Below, one piece after another: positions 1 to 6,272 of a stretch of 9,737 nucleotides of DNA. Positions within the stretch are counted from its first letter, which is position 1. Every line of letters begins with the position of its first letter. The position numbers and the translations under genes are program-made. Below the pieces are notes generated by a model. It was given only the letters and a program-made list of their open reading frames with translations. It ran no database searches and had not been told where the DNA came from. Source of the DNA: an uncultured Clostridium sp. Lineage in GTDB: Bacteria; Bacillota; Clostridia; Lachnospirales; Lachnospiraceae. The stretch lies in assembly GCA_900555045.1 (NCBI GenBank), contig USJW01000148.1:1-9737 (forward strand). Reading direction: 5' to 3'.

Positions 1-31
1 ATAGCTTTTGAAAAATTGCCATTTTATTTTC

Positions 32-60
32 TTGACCTTTTCCATTCCTCCCACTATAAT
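32..60 (+). promoter_or_regulatory. Sigma-A type promoter of the first AraC regulator gene
   Basis: A -35 box TTGACC (32-37) and a -10 box TATAAT (55-60) are separated by 17 bp, the ideal spacing, with only one mismatch to the vegetative consensus. Transcription would begin near 66-68, about 20 bp before the regulator's TTG start. The DNA upstream (1-31) is AT-rich and could act as an UP element; it also holds a short inverted repeat, AAAAT-TGCC-ATTTT at 12-25. Function is inferred from the sequence only. Confidence 0.8.
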
Positions 61-73
61 GGAGATAACCATG

Positions 74-81
74 AAAGGGGG
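74..81 (+). promoter_or_regulatory. Ribosome binding site that sets a TTG start
   Basis: AAAGGGGG sits 8 nt upstream of the TTG at 90-92. No in-frame ATG lies near, the next Met being residue 54, so this site supports the TTG start. An ATG at 71-73 overlaps the site but is in another frame and closes after 10 codons. Confidence 0.7.
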
Positions 82-89
82 AATCTCGA

Positions 90-944
90 TTGCGCTCAAC
101 TGAACCCGGAGTCTTAGAAAACTCCGATTACTATCTGTACACGCCCAGCACCCAGGCCGCAAGGACCTTCTTCTACCCGGTGTGCACCGGTTACTTCTGC
201 TACGCCCCCGGCTACTGCTTAAAGCGGAATTCCTATGACAGCTTTCTGATCATGTACATCAAAAAGGGCTGCTGCACCGTCCGGCTGGGAAGCCAGACCT
301 ACACCGCCAGGGAGGGGCAGATCGCGGTACTGGACTGCTACAAGCCTCACTCCTACTACACCGACTCCGGCTGGGAATCCCTGTGGCTTCACTTTGACGG
401 CCCTGTGGCCCGCGAATATTTTCAGATGATCACCGCGGACTCCGGCCCCATCCTCCACTTAAAGGACAACTACAAATTTGAAAAATATTTAAACAAAATC
501 TATCAGCTGTTCCGGGAAAACGCCTCCATCAAGGAAGCTCTGGTCTCCCAGTACATCACCAACGTGCTGACCGCTCTTTTGGTGGCCCGTGAAAGCCATT
601 CCGGAAGCCCCGTCCAGTCCGAAATCATCGAGGAGACCGCCGCTTACATGAGCGAGCATCTGACTGAGCCGCTCACCCTGGAGCAGCTGGCCGCCCGCGC
701 CTCCTTAAGTCCCTACTATTTCACACGGCTGTTCAAGAAGGAGACCGGCTTTACGCCCCACGAGTACCTCATCGCCATCCGCATAAACGCGGCCAAATTC
801 CTGTTGAAAAGCGATCCTGCTACCTCCATCAAGGAGGTCTGCTTCCGCACCGGCTTCTCCAATGAGAGCAGCTTCTGCACCACCTTCAAAAAGTGGGTGG
901 GCGCCACTCCCAGCGAATACCGCCAGGCCTCCGGCCAGGTATAA
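90..944 (+). CDS. AraC-family transcriptional regulator (cupin-like sensor plus double helix-turn-helix)
   Basis: Cytoplasmic DNA-binding regulator of 284 residues, the usual AraC/XylS length. Residues about 30-120 form a cupin-like effector-sensing domain, with the run SLWLHFDG (97-104) common in sugar-responsive members. Residues about 178-282 are the C-terminal domain with two helix-turn-helix units: LTLEQLAARASLS (195-207) and SIKEVCFRTGFSNESSF (246-262), followed by the family-typical FKKWVGATPSEYR. The start is TTG with a good ribosome site, behind a near-consensus promoter. The gene is convergent with the sugar operon and shares its terminator, so it is a separate transcription unit. 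It may control this operon or a gene left of the window; the sequence does not say which. The effector is unknown. The family call is firm and the target is inference. Confidence 0.93.
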   Translation: MRSTEPGVLENSDYYLYTPSTQAARTFFYPVCTGYFCYAPGYCLKRNSYDSFLIMYIKKGCCTVRLGSQTYTAREGQIAVLDCYKPHSYYTDSGWESLWLHFDGPVAREYFQMITADSGPILHLKDNYKFEKYLNKIYQLFRENASIKEALVSQYITNVLTALLVARESHSGSPVQSEIIEETAAYMSEHLTEPLTLEQLAARASLSPYYFTRLFKKETGFTPHEYLIAIRINAAKFLLKSDPATSIKEVCFRTGFSNESSFCTTFKKWVGATPSEYRQASGQV

Positions 945-961
945 CCGTCCACTTCACAAAA

Positions 962-988
962 GGGCGCCTGCAAGACAAGCAGGCGCCC
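962..988. terminator. Bidirectional rho-independent terminator between convergent units
   Basis: A perfect 10-bp GC-rich stem (GGGCGCCTGC at 962-971, GCAGGCGCCC at 979-988) encloses a 7-nt loop. On the plus strand it is followed by CGTTTTA; on the minus strand by TTTTG. It lies 18 bp after the stop of the plus-strand regulator and 39 bp after the stop of the minus-strand binding-protein gene, so it can end both transcripts. The T tracts are short, only four on each side. Confidence 0.88.
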
Positions 989-1026
989 CGTTTTATGCAC
1001 AGAATCCGCCAAACTCGTTCTGAGCC

Positions 1027-2112
1027 TTATTCAGCGGCCGCTCCCATCACTTCCTTGTAGGTCTCGGGAGTTACCACGATTGCGTCCACAGCGGTCTCCT
1101 TGGGAACATCCTTGCCGGCGATGATGTCTAACAGAACATTCACGGAGCCAGCGCCCACAGCGTCTGCGGAGAAGTATGCGGAAGCCTTCATGCAGGAACC
1201 ACCTTCCTTCTTGAACTCATCCTTCGCCATGTATGCGCCCAGGCCTACCACGCAGGCGTCGGCATCCAGTCCGGCACTCTCAAGCGCGCGGGCAGCGCCC
1301 ACACAGCCTTCCTCGTTGGCGCCGGTTACCAGCCACTTTTTGATCTCCGGATGAGCAGTGATCACTGCGGTCGCGGCGGTGTTGCCCTTGTCGGTGGTGC
1401 CGTCATAGTCCGCTCTGAAAATCTTGTTGGTGTCGAAATCCGGGCACAGCTCGGTAAACTTGTCATACTCGCCCTCTGCGCGGGGTACGCAGCTGGAGAC
1501 GGTGTCCATGGTCATCAACAGCAGTCCCACCTCGGGATCGCTCACCAGGTTGTTTTCCTTCGCATAGTTCGCCAGCCACTCGCCGTTGGCCTCGCCGATC
1601 ACGTAGGCGTTGATGCCCACCCAGGGAGCCAACTTCTCGCCGTTGGCATCCTGCAGCGCGTCGTCGGCCGCAACAACCGGGATGTTGGCCTCCTGCAGCT
1701 TGTCCACAACCGCCTGGGACATGGTCTGGTCCGGAATACAGGTCACAACGCCGGAAGCCTTGTTGGCGATGGCATTGTCGATGGCCTTTAAATACTCCTC
1801 AGGGCTCATCTTCGCGTCCACGTAGATGAATTCTCCGCCGGCGGCCTCCACCGCCTTCTGTGCAGCGGCGCCCTCGTCGATAAACCAGGTCTGATCGCCC
1901 GCTTTATAAATTCCGTATACCACCAGCTTCTCGTCGGCTGCCGGAGCCGCTGTCGTCTCCTTCGCTGCCTCGGAGGACCCTGCCGCCTCGCTGGCCGCCG
2001 CTGTGGTTTCCGCAGCCGGCGCGGCCGTTGTCGTTTCCGCCTTGTTTCCGCCGCAGCCCGCAAGGGATGCCGCCATGGCCATTGCCATCAGTACCGATAA
2101 TGTTTTTTTCAT
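1027..2112 (-). CDS. Sugar ABC transporter substrate-binding lipoprotein, AraF-like
   Basis: Extracellular, lipid-anchored binding protein of 361 residues that captures a sugar for the importer encoded just upstream. Residues 1-20 are a lipoprotein signal peptide with lipobox LAGC (Cys20). Residues about 24-60 are a low-complexity Ala/Thr/Glu linker typical of Clostridia. The rest is a type I periplasmic-binding fold most like E. coli arabinose-binding protein: compare CIPDQTMSQAVVDK and VVAADDALQDANGEK here with CTPDPKLGSAIVAK and VIAVDDQFVNAKGK there (E. coli sequence from memory). Pocket residues that appear kept are K70, W76, D150-D151, R211 and N266. The equivalent of E. coli Glu14 is Gln75, and Met204 is Ala265, so the ligand may not be L-arabinose. 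ATG start with AAGGAG 8 nt upstream. It is the last gene of the operon, 71 bp behind the permease. Confidence 0.92.
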   Translation of the reverse strand: MKKTLSVLMAMAMAASLAGCGGNKAETTTAAPAAETTAAASEAAGSSEAAKETTAAPAADEKLVVYGIYKAGDQTWFIDEGAAAQKAVEAAGGEFIYVDAKMSPEEYLKAIDNAIANKASGVVTCIPDQTMSQAVVDKLQEANIPVVAADDALQDANGEKLAPWVGINAYVIGEANGEWLANYAKENNLVSDPEVGLLLMTMDTVSSCVPRAEGEYDKFTELCPDFDTNKIFRADYDGTTDKGNTAATAVITAHPEIKKWLVTGANEEGCVGAARALESAGLDADACVVGLGAYMAKDEFKKEGGSCMKASAYFSADAVGAGSVNVLLDIIAGKDVPKETAVDAIVVTPETYKEVMGAAAE

Positions 2113-2136
2113 GTTCTCTTCTCCTTTTCCTTTTTA

Positions 2137-2168
2137 ATCATATTTCAAAACACACCCTGTTCCGTGTG
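2137..2168 (-). promoter_or_regulatory. Possible internal promoter or stem-loop ahead of the binding-protein gene
   Basis: The 71-bp gap between permease and binding-protein genes is the longest inside the operon. On the minus strand it holds TATGAT (2137-2142), one mismatch from a -10 box and 25 bp before the start codon. Upstream is a small inverted repeat, CACAC-N8-GTGTG (2151-2168). No -35 box at standard spacing is convincing. It could be a weak promoter, a regulator site, or an RNA stem that lets the binding protein be made in excess over the permease. Confidence 0.3.
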
Positions 2169-2183
2169 AATTGTTTCTATTGT

Positions 2184-3170
2184 TTATGAGTTCTTCATGC
2201 TGGCTGCCAGCAGGCTTCTGTCGCGGTTTCTCTTCCGGATGAAGTCGGAGGTCAGTGCGAACAGCAGCAGGCCGCCGCGGGCCACGTACTGCCAGAAGGA
2301 GGGCACATTGACCATGGTGAGTCCCATGTTGAACGCCTGGATCAGGATGATTCCCAGCACCGTGCCGCCCATGGTTCCCACGCCGCCCGCAAAGGATACG
2401 CCGCCTAAGATAACCGCGGTGATGGCGTCGAACTCCAGGTTCACACAGGCCGCCGGCTGTCCGGAGTTCATGCGGGCCGCGAACACCACGCCGCCGATTC
2501 CGCAGAGCACGCCCATCATGATGTAGGAAATGGTCACGATCCGCTCCGGGTTCAAACCAGCCAGGCGGGCCGCGTCCTTATTGCCGCCGATGGCGTAGAT
2601 ACTGCGCCCGAATTTGGTCTTTGCCAGGATAAAGCCGAAGATCACGATGGCCACGATCATGATCCACACGGAGACCGGAATCCCTGCCACCCGGGCCTTG
2701 CCCAGGGTGATAAAGGTCTTGTTGCTGACCGCCACGGGCTTGCCGTTGCAGAGAATGTATGCAAATCCGCGGATGATGGACTGGGTCACCAGGGTGGCGA
2801 TGAACGCCTCCAGCTTGATTTTGTTCACCATCCAGGCGTTGAACACGCCCACCAGAGCCGCCACGGCCAGAGTCACCACCACCGCGATAAAGAAGGGCAC
2901 GCCCCAGCTGACTAGCAGGGCTGCGATCACGCCGGATAAGGCCGCCAGGGAACCGGGGGACAAATCGTTCTGCCCCGCAATGATCAGGTATGTATGGCCG
3001 ATGGCCACCAGGCCCACCAGGGAAGCCGCCACCAAAAGGTTGACGATGTTGGTCATTGACAGGAAGTTGGAGTTCAACGATCCGAATAAAATGAACACCG
3101 CCACAATCGCGCCCATGAGAACCAGCTTGTCGCCGCCGATTAATTTTTTCAGTTTTCCCGTATTTTTCAT
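2184..3170 (-). CDS. Sugar ABC transporter permease (RbsC/AraH family)
   Basis: Inner-membrane channel subunit of a CUT2-type sugar importer, 328 residues, close to the family's usual 320-330. Hydrophobic segments fit about 8-10 helices, for example near 15-31, 42-64, 76-88, 92-112, 166-183, 211-232 and 265-283. The marker AGQNDLSPGSL (65-75) corresponds to the GxxDLSxGS signature of this family. The cytoplasmic loop GRSIYAIGGNKDAARLAG (188-205) is the expected contact with the ATPase. Its ATG overlaps the ATPase stop in ATGA (3167-3170), so translation is probably coupled, with AGGAG 10 nt upstream. It ends in a basic tail (IRKRNRDR). Function is clear; the sugar is not. Confidence 0.94.
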   Translation of the reverse strand: MKNTGKLKKLIGGDKLVLMGAIVAVFILFGSLNSNFLSMTNIVNLLVAASLVGLVAIGHTYLIIAGQNDLSPGSLAALSGVIAALLVSWGVPFFIAVVVTLAVAALVGVFNAWMVNKIKLEAFIATLVTQSIIRGFAYILCNGKPVAVSNKTFITLGKARVAGIPVSVWIMIVAIVIFGFILAKTKFGRSIYAIGGNKDAARLAGLNPERIVTISYIMMGVLCGIGGVVFAARMNSGQPAACVNLEFDAITAVILGGVSFAGGVGTMGGTVLGIILIQAFNMGLTMVNVPSFWQYVARGGLLLFALTSDFIRKRNRDRSLLAASMKNS

Positions 3171-4672
3171 GATTCACTCTCTCCTATCATTCCAAGACTG
3201 AGTAACTTGCTCTCGGTCGCCTCTTCTCTGGAAACCTCCCCCGCCACCTTCAGGGATTTCATGACGATAATGCGGTCGGAAAGCCCGATCACCTCAGGCA
3301 GCTCCGAGGAGATGAGAATGACGCCCAGACCCTGCTTTGCGAACTGGCAGATCATGTTGTAGAACTCGGACTTTGCGCCCACGTCGATTCCCTTGGTCGG
3401 CTCGTCCAAAATCAGCACCTTGGGTTTGGTGGTCAGCCAGCGGGCCACAATACACTTCTGCTGGTTGCCGCCCGAAAGCTCCACGATCTTCTTGTCCGGG
3501 GACGGGGTCTTGATCCGAAAGTCCTCGATTCCCTGCTTGGCGATCTGGTCCTCCTTCCTGGTGTCCACCACGCCGAACCGGTTGGAGTTGGCGTCCAGCA
3601 TGGAGATGTTGATGTTGTCCCTCACGCTTAGGTTGGCCAGGATTCCCTGCATTTTCCGGTCCTCCGGCACCAGCACGATGCCGTTGTCCATGGCCTCCTT
3701 GGGCGAGTGGTTGACGATCCTCTTTCCCTCCAGCCGCACCTCGCCGGTCCTCATCCGATCCGCGCCGATGATGGCCCGCATGACCTCGGTCCGCCCGGCT
3801 CCCACGAGCCCCGAGAACCCCAGAACCTCGCCCCTTCGCAGGGTGAAGGAGGTGGGCTTCACGTAGTCCGAGGACACGTTTTTCACCTCCAGGAGCACCT
3901 CGCCGATCTCCTTGTCCCGGTCCAGGTTCTTGTAGATATCCCCCAAGTCCCGGCCCACCATCATCTTGATCATCTGGCTCTCCGGCACCTGGCCCGTGAC
4001 CACCGTGTCCACGTAGCGGCCGTCCTTGAAAATGGCCACCTTGTCCGTGATCTGCTGAATCTCGTTCATGCGGTGGGACACGTAGATGATGATCTTGCCC
4101 TCCTCCTTCAGCTTCTGAATGATGTTGAACAGGCTCTCGATTTCGGAGTCGCTTAGGCTGGCCGTGGGCTCGTCAAAGCAGATCACCTTCAGGTTCTCAC
4201 GGCTGTAAGCCTTCATGATCTCCACCATCTGCTGGTAGGCGATGCTCAGATCCTTCACCTTGACGTCCGGCTCAATGGGAAGCCCGAAGTCCTCGATAAT
4301 CTGCTTCGCCATCTCGTTGGCCCTCCGGGTGTTGATCACGCCGAACCGGTTCACCGGCATACGCCCCAGATAAATGTTCTCGGCCACGGTCAGCTCCATG
4401 AGGATCTGCCGCTCCTGGTAGATCACGCTGATGCCCTCCTCGATGGCCTCGTGGGGCGTCCTAAAATGCTTCTTCACCCCGTTTAACAGGTATTCCCCCT
4501 CATCCGGCTGGTAATCCCCGTTGAGCACCTTGAGCAGGGTGGATTTTCCCGCTCCATTCTCCCCGAGGAACGCCAGCACTTCGCCGCTGTACGCCTTAAA
4601 ACAGATGTTGTCTAATGCCTTGACGCCCGGAAAATACTTTGATATGTTTTTGAATTCCAATATATTTCCCAT
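3167..4672 (-). CDS. Sugar ABC transporter ATP-binding protein, two nucleotide-binding domains (RbsA/AraG family)
   Basis: Cytoplasmic ATPase of 501 residues with two fused nucleotide-binding domains, driving sugar import with the permease downstream. Domain 1: Walker A GENGAGKS (38-45), Q-loop YQE (85-87), signature LSIAYQQ (142-148), Walker B VICFDEPT (163-170), switch His200. Domain 2: degenerate Walker A GLVGAGRT (288-295), signature LSGGNQQ (399-405), Walker B VLILDEPT (419-426), with Ser in place of the switch His; this asymmetry is normal for CUT2 ATPases. The ATG at 4672 is chosen because AGGAGG lies 10 nt upstream. A GTG at 4699 would add nine residues that lie over that ribosome site, and 501 residues matches the length of E. 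coli RbsA (501) and AraG (504). It follows the second AraC gene by 23 bp. Confidence 0.95.
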   Translation of the reverse strand: MGNILEFKNISKYFPGVKALDNICFKAYSGEVLAFLGENGAGKSTLLKVLNGDYQPDEGEYLLNGVKKHFRTPHEAIEEGISVIYQERQILMELTVAENIYLGRMPVNRFGVINTRRANEMAKQIIEDFGLPIEPDVKVKDLSIAYQQMVEIMKAYSRENLKVICFDEPTASLSDSEIESLFNIIQKLKEEGKIIIYVSHRMNEIQQITDKVAIFKDGRYVDTVVTGQVPESQMIKMMVGRDLGDIYKNLDRDKEIGEVLLEVKNVSSDYVKPTSFTLRRGEVLGFSGLVGAGRTEVMRAIIGADRMRTGEVRLEGKRIVNHSPKEAMDNGIVLVPEDRKMQGILANLSVRDNINISMLDANSNRFGVVDTRKEDQIAKQGIEDFRIKTPSPDKKIVELSGGNQQKCIVARWLTTKPKVLILDEPTKGIDVGAKSEFYNMICQFAKQGLGVILISSELPEVIGLSDRIIVMKSLKVAGEVSREEATESKLLSLGMIGESES

Positions 4673-4682
4673 GGATACTCTC

Positions 4683-4688
4683 CCTCCT
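4683..4688 (-). promoter_or_regulatory. Ribosome binding site fixing the ATPase start
   Basis: AGGAGG, inside AAAGGAGGG on the minus strand, lies 10 nt before the ATG at 4670-4672. It lies within the reading-frame extension that begins at the upstream GTG (4697-4699), so the downstream ATG is preferred. Confidence 0.7.
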
Positions 4689-4695
4689 TTGCTTC

Positions 4696-5562
4696 TCACT
4701 CGCTCACTGCCTCAAGCCCGGCTTCCCGCCACATTCTCCGGTATTCCACCGGGGTCATGCCCACGCGCTGCTTAAAAATCCGGCAGAAATACTGGGAACT
4801 GTTAAACCCCGCCATCAGCGCCACATCCGTGATGGAGTGGGACGGCTCGCACAACAGCTCTTTCGCCTTTCCGATCCGCAGGATGGTGATGTACTCGTTG
4901 CAGTTCATGCCCATCTGCTGCAGAAAATACTTGCGCACGTAGCGGGAACTCACCCCGAACCGCCGTGAGAGCTCCTCGATGTTTAACTCCCCTTCCAGGT
5001 TCTCGTTGATGTAGCGGATCAAACGCCCCACCTTATCGCCGCCCGCCGCCGGCTCCTCCCGCTGCCCGTCTATGTAGTAGGAAAGCCCTGCGTAGAGCTG
5101 CGCCATGGCGAAATCCATCTGGGCCTTGGCGTAGCTGTCCTCCCGCCGCAGCCGGTTCAGACAGCAGATGTTTTCCAGCATCCGGTTCACCGGCTCGCAG
5201 TTTCCAATCCGGTAGTAGGGCATCCGGTTCTCCAAAAATGAGATCCCCCAGTTGGCCCCGGGCTGGGAAAACACCGCCATCTCCACCTGGGTGATCTTGC
5301 AGGTTCTCTGAGAATCCACGATAAAGCAGTGGGGCACATAGGGATTGACAATGATGCAGATGCCCGGCTTAAACGGAACGTAAGCCTCGCCGATCCCCAT
5401 GATTCCCTGCCCCGCGTTCACGTAGATGATCTCGTAGGCCGCATGGCTGTGGGTTTCAAACCGGTAGCTGGAGGGGAACCGGAAGATGCCGGCATTCTGC
5501 ATCACCACGGTGTGCCCGCCCGCCGTCATTAGCTTCAAAATGGAATCCTCCAACTTATTCAT
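4696..5562 (-). CDS. AraC-family transcriptional regulator embedded in the sugar operon
   Basis: DNA-binding regulator of 288 residues. The N-terminal cupin domain (about 20-100) carries THSHAAYEIIYV (38-49), G-rich turns and NPYVPHCF (73-80); the His/Glu pattern is common in AraC sugar sensors. The C-terminal domain (about 177-277) has two helix-turn-helix units, NIEELSRRFGVSSRYVRKYF (194-213) and SITDVALMAGFNSSQYFCRI (243-262), then RVGMTPVEYRRM (266-277). It sits 11 bp after the aldolase gene and 23 bp before the ATPase gene, between the catabolic and transport halves, so it is probably co-transcribed and may activate its own operon. The ribosome site (AAGGGTGA) is weaker than its neighbours', which would keep regulator levels low. 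It shares architecture, but little obvious sequence outside the HTH domain, with the other AraC protein in the window. The effector is probably the imported sugar or a pathway product (inference). Confidence 0.93.
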   Translation of the reverse strand: MNKLEDSILKLMTAGGHTVVMQNAGIFRFPSSYRFETHSHAAYEIIYVNAGQGIMGIGEAYVPFKPGICIIVNPYVPHCFIVDSQRTCKITQVEMAVFSQPGANWGISFLENRMPYYRIGNCEPVNRMLENICCLNRLRREDSYAKAQMDFAMAQLYAGLSYYIDGQREEPAAGGDKVGRLIRYINENLEGELNIEELSRRFGVSSRYVRKYFLQQMGMNCNEYITILRIGKAKELLCEPSHSITDVALMAGFNSSQYFCRIFKQRVGMTPVEYRRMWREAGLEAVSE

Positions 5563-5573
5563 ATCATCACCCT

Positions 5574-6263
5574 TTACATGATTCCGTGTCGTTCAAAGGA
5601 CTCCTTCGCCCCCATTCCTCCCCGGATGGCCTCCGCCACCATCTTTTCCCCGGTGGCCTTCTCGTAAGCCCGCTCGATCACTTCCCGCTCGATCTCCCGC
5701 GGGATGATCACCACCCCGTCCAGATCTCCGAACACGATGTCCCCGGGATTCACCCGAACGCCCTCGATCTCGATGGGAACCCGGAAGTCGATCACCTTGC
5801 CCCTGGGGCCCTGGTCCTGGGCGTAGCGCCCGTAGGAGAAGCAGGGGAAGTCCAGGTCCACGATCCCTTTTGTGTCCCTGTGATACCCGTTCACCACCGC
5901 GCCCGCAGCCTTTAAGATCTGCATCCGGGTGCACATCAGCTCGCCCACCAGGGCGTAGCTGGGGGAGGAGCCGGTGCAGATGTAGACCTCATCCTCCTTT
6001 AAATCGTCCAACGCCTCCAGCATCAGGCCGAAATTCTGCTTCATGATGGGGTTGTGACCGTCGGACAGCTCCTCGAAGGCATCCGCCTCCAGCACCGTCA
6101 TGGCCCGACCGGCCACCACCATGTGTTCCCGGATGGGCTGGACCCGCGCCGGAAGGAACTGGTGGTAGCGGTGCATTTTATCTAAAATATCGCCGATCAC
6201 CGCGGAATACAGCTCCGCGCGCATCATCGCGAACAGCTCTCTGTCATCATTCCATGTAAACAT
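5574..6263 (-). CDS. RraA-like / HMG-aldolase superfamily protein, candidate 2-keto-3-deoxy sugar acid aldolase
   Basis: A 229-residue member of the RraA/4-hydroxy-4-methyl-2-oxoglutarate aldolase superfamily (COG0684). The diagnostic region starts at VGELM (106-110) and ends in NGYHRD (125-130), giving the D/E-X20-R-D pattern with Glu108, Arg129 and Asp130. In characterised aldolases of this fold the Arg binds the pyruvyl carboxylate and the Asp helps hold the divalent metal. Later conserved elements are VNPGDIVFGDLDGVVIIPRE (171-190) and the helical C-terminus. ATG start with AGGAG 6 nt upstream, 9 bp after the dehydratase stop. In this context the best guess is cleavage of the dehydratase product to pyruvate plus an aldehyde (glycolaldehyde, lactaldehyde or glyceraldehyde, depending on the sugar). 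True RraA, the RNase E inhibitor, shares the fold and keeps the R-D, so the motif alone does not prove aldolase activity; the operon argues for it. No other aldolase gene is in the window. Confidence 0.85.
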   Translation of the reverse strand: MFTWNDDRELFAMMRAELYSAVIGDILDKMHRYHQFLPARVQPIREHMVVAGRAMTVLEADAFEELSDGHNPIMKQNFGLMLEALDDLKEDEVYICTGSSPSYALVGELMCTRMQILKAAGAVVNGYHRDTKGIVDLDFPCFSYGRYAQDQGPRGKVIDFRVPIEIEGVRVNPGDIVFGDLDGVVIIPREIEREVIERAYEKATGEKMVAEAIRGGMGAKESFERHGIM

Positions 6264-6272
6264 CGCAAACTC

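Noticed and set aside
71..103. Ten-codon leader peptide starting at the ATG at 71
   Set aside because: It starts only a few bases after the predicted transcription start, has no ribosome site of its own, and overlaps the regulator's ribosome site and start; no attenuator-like structure follows.
2614..3201. 195-codon plus-strand open frame opposite the permease gene
   Set aside because: It is a Thr/Ala-rich shadow of hydrophobic permease codons with no start signal.
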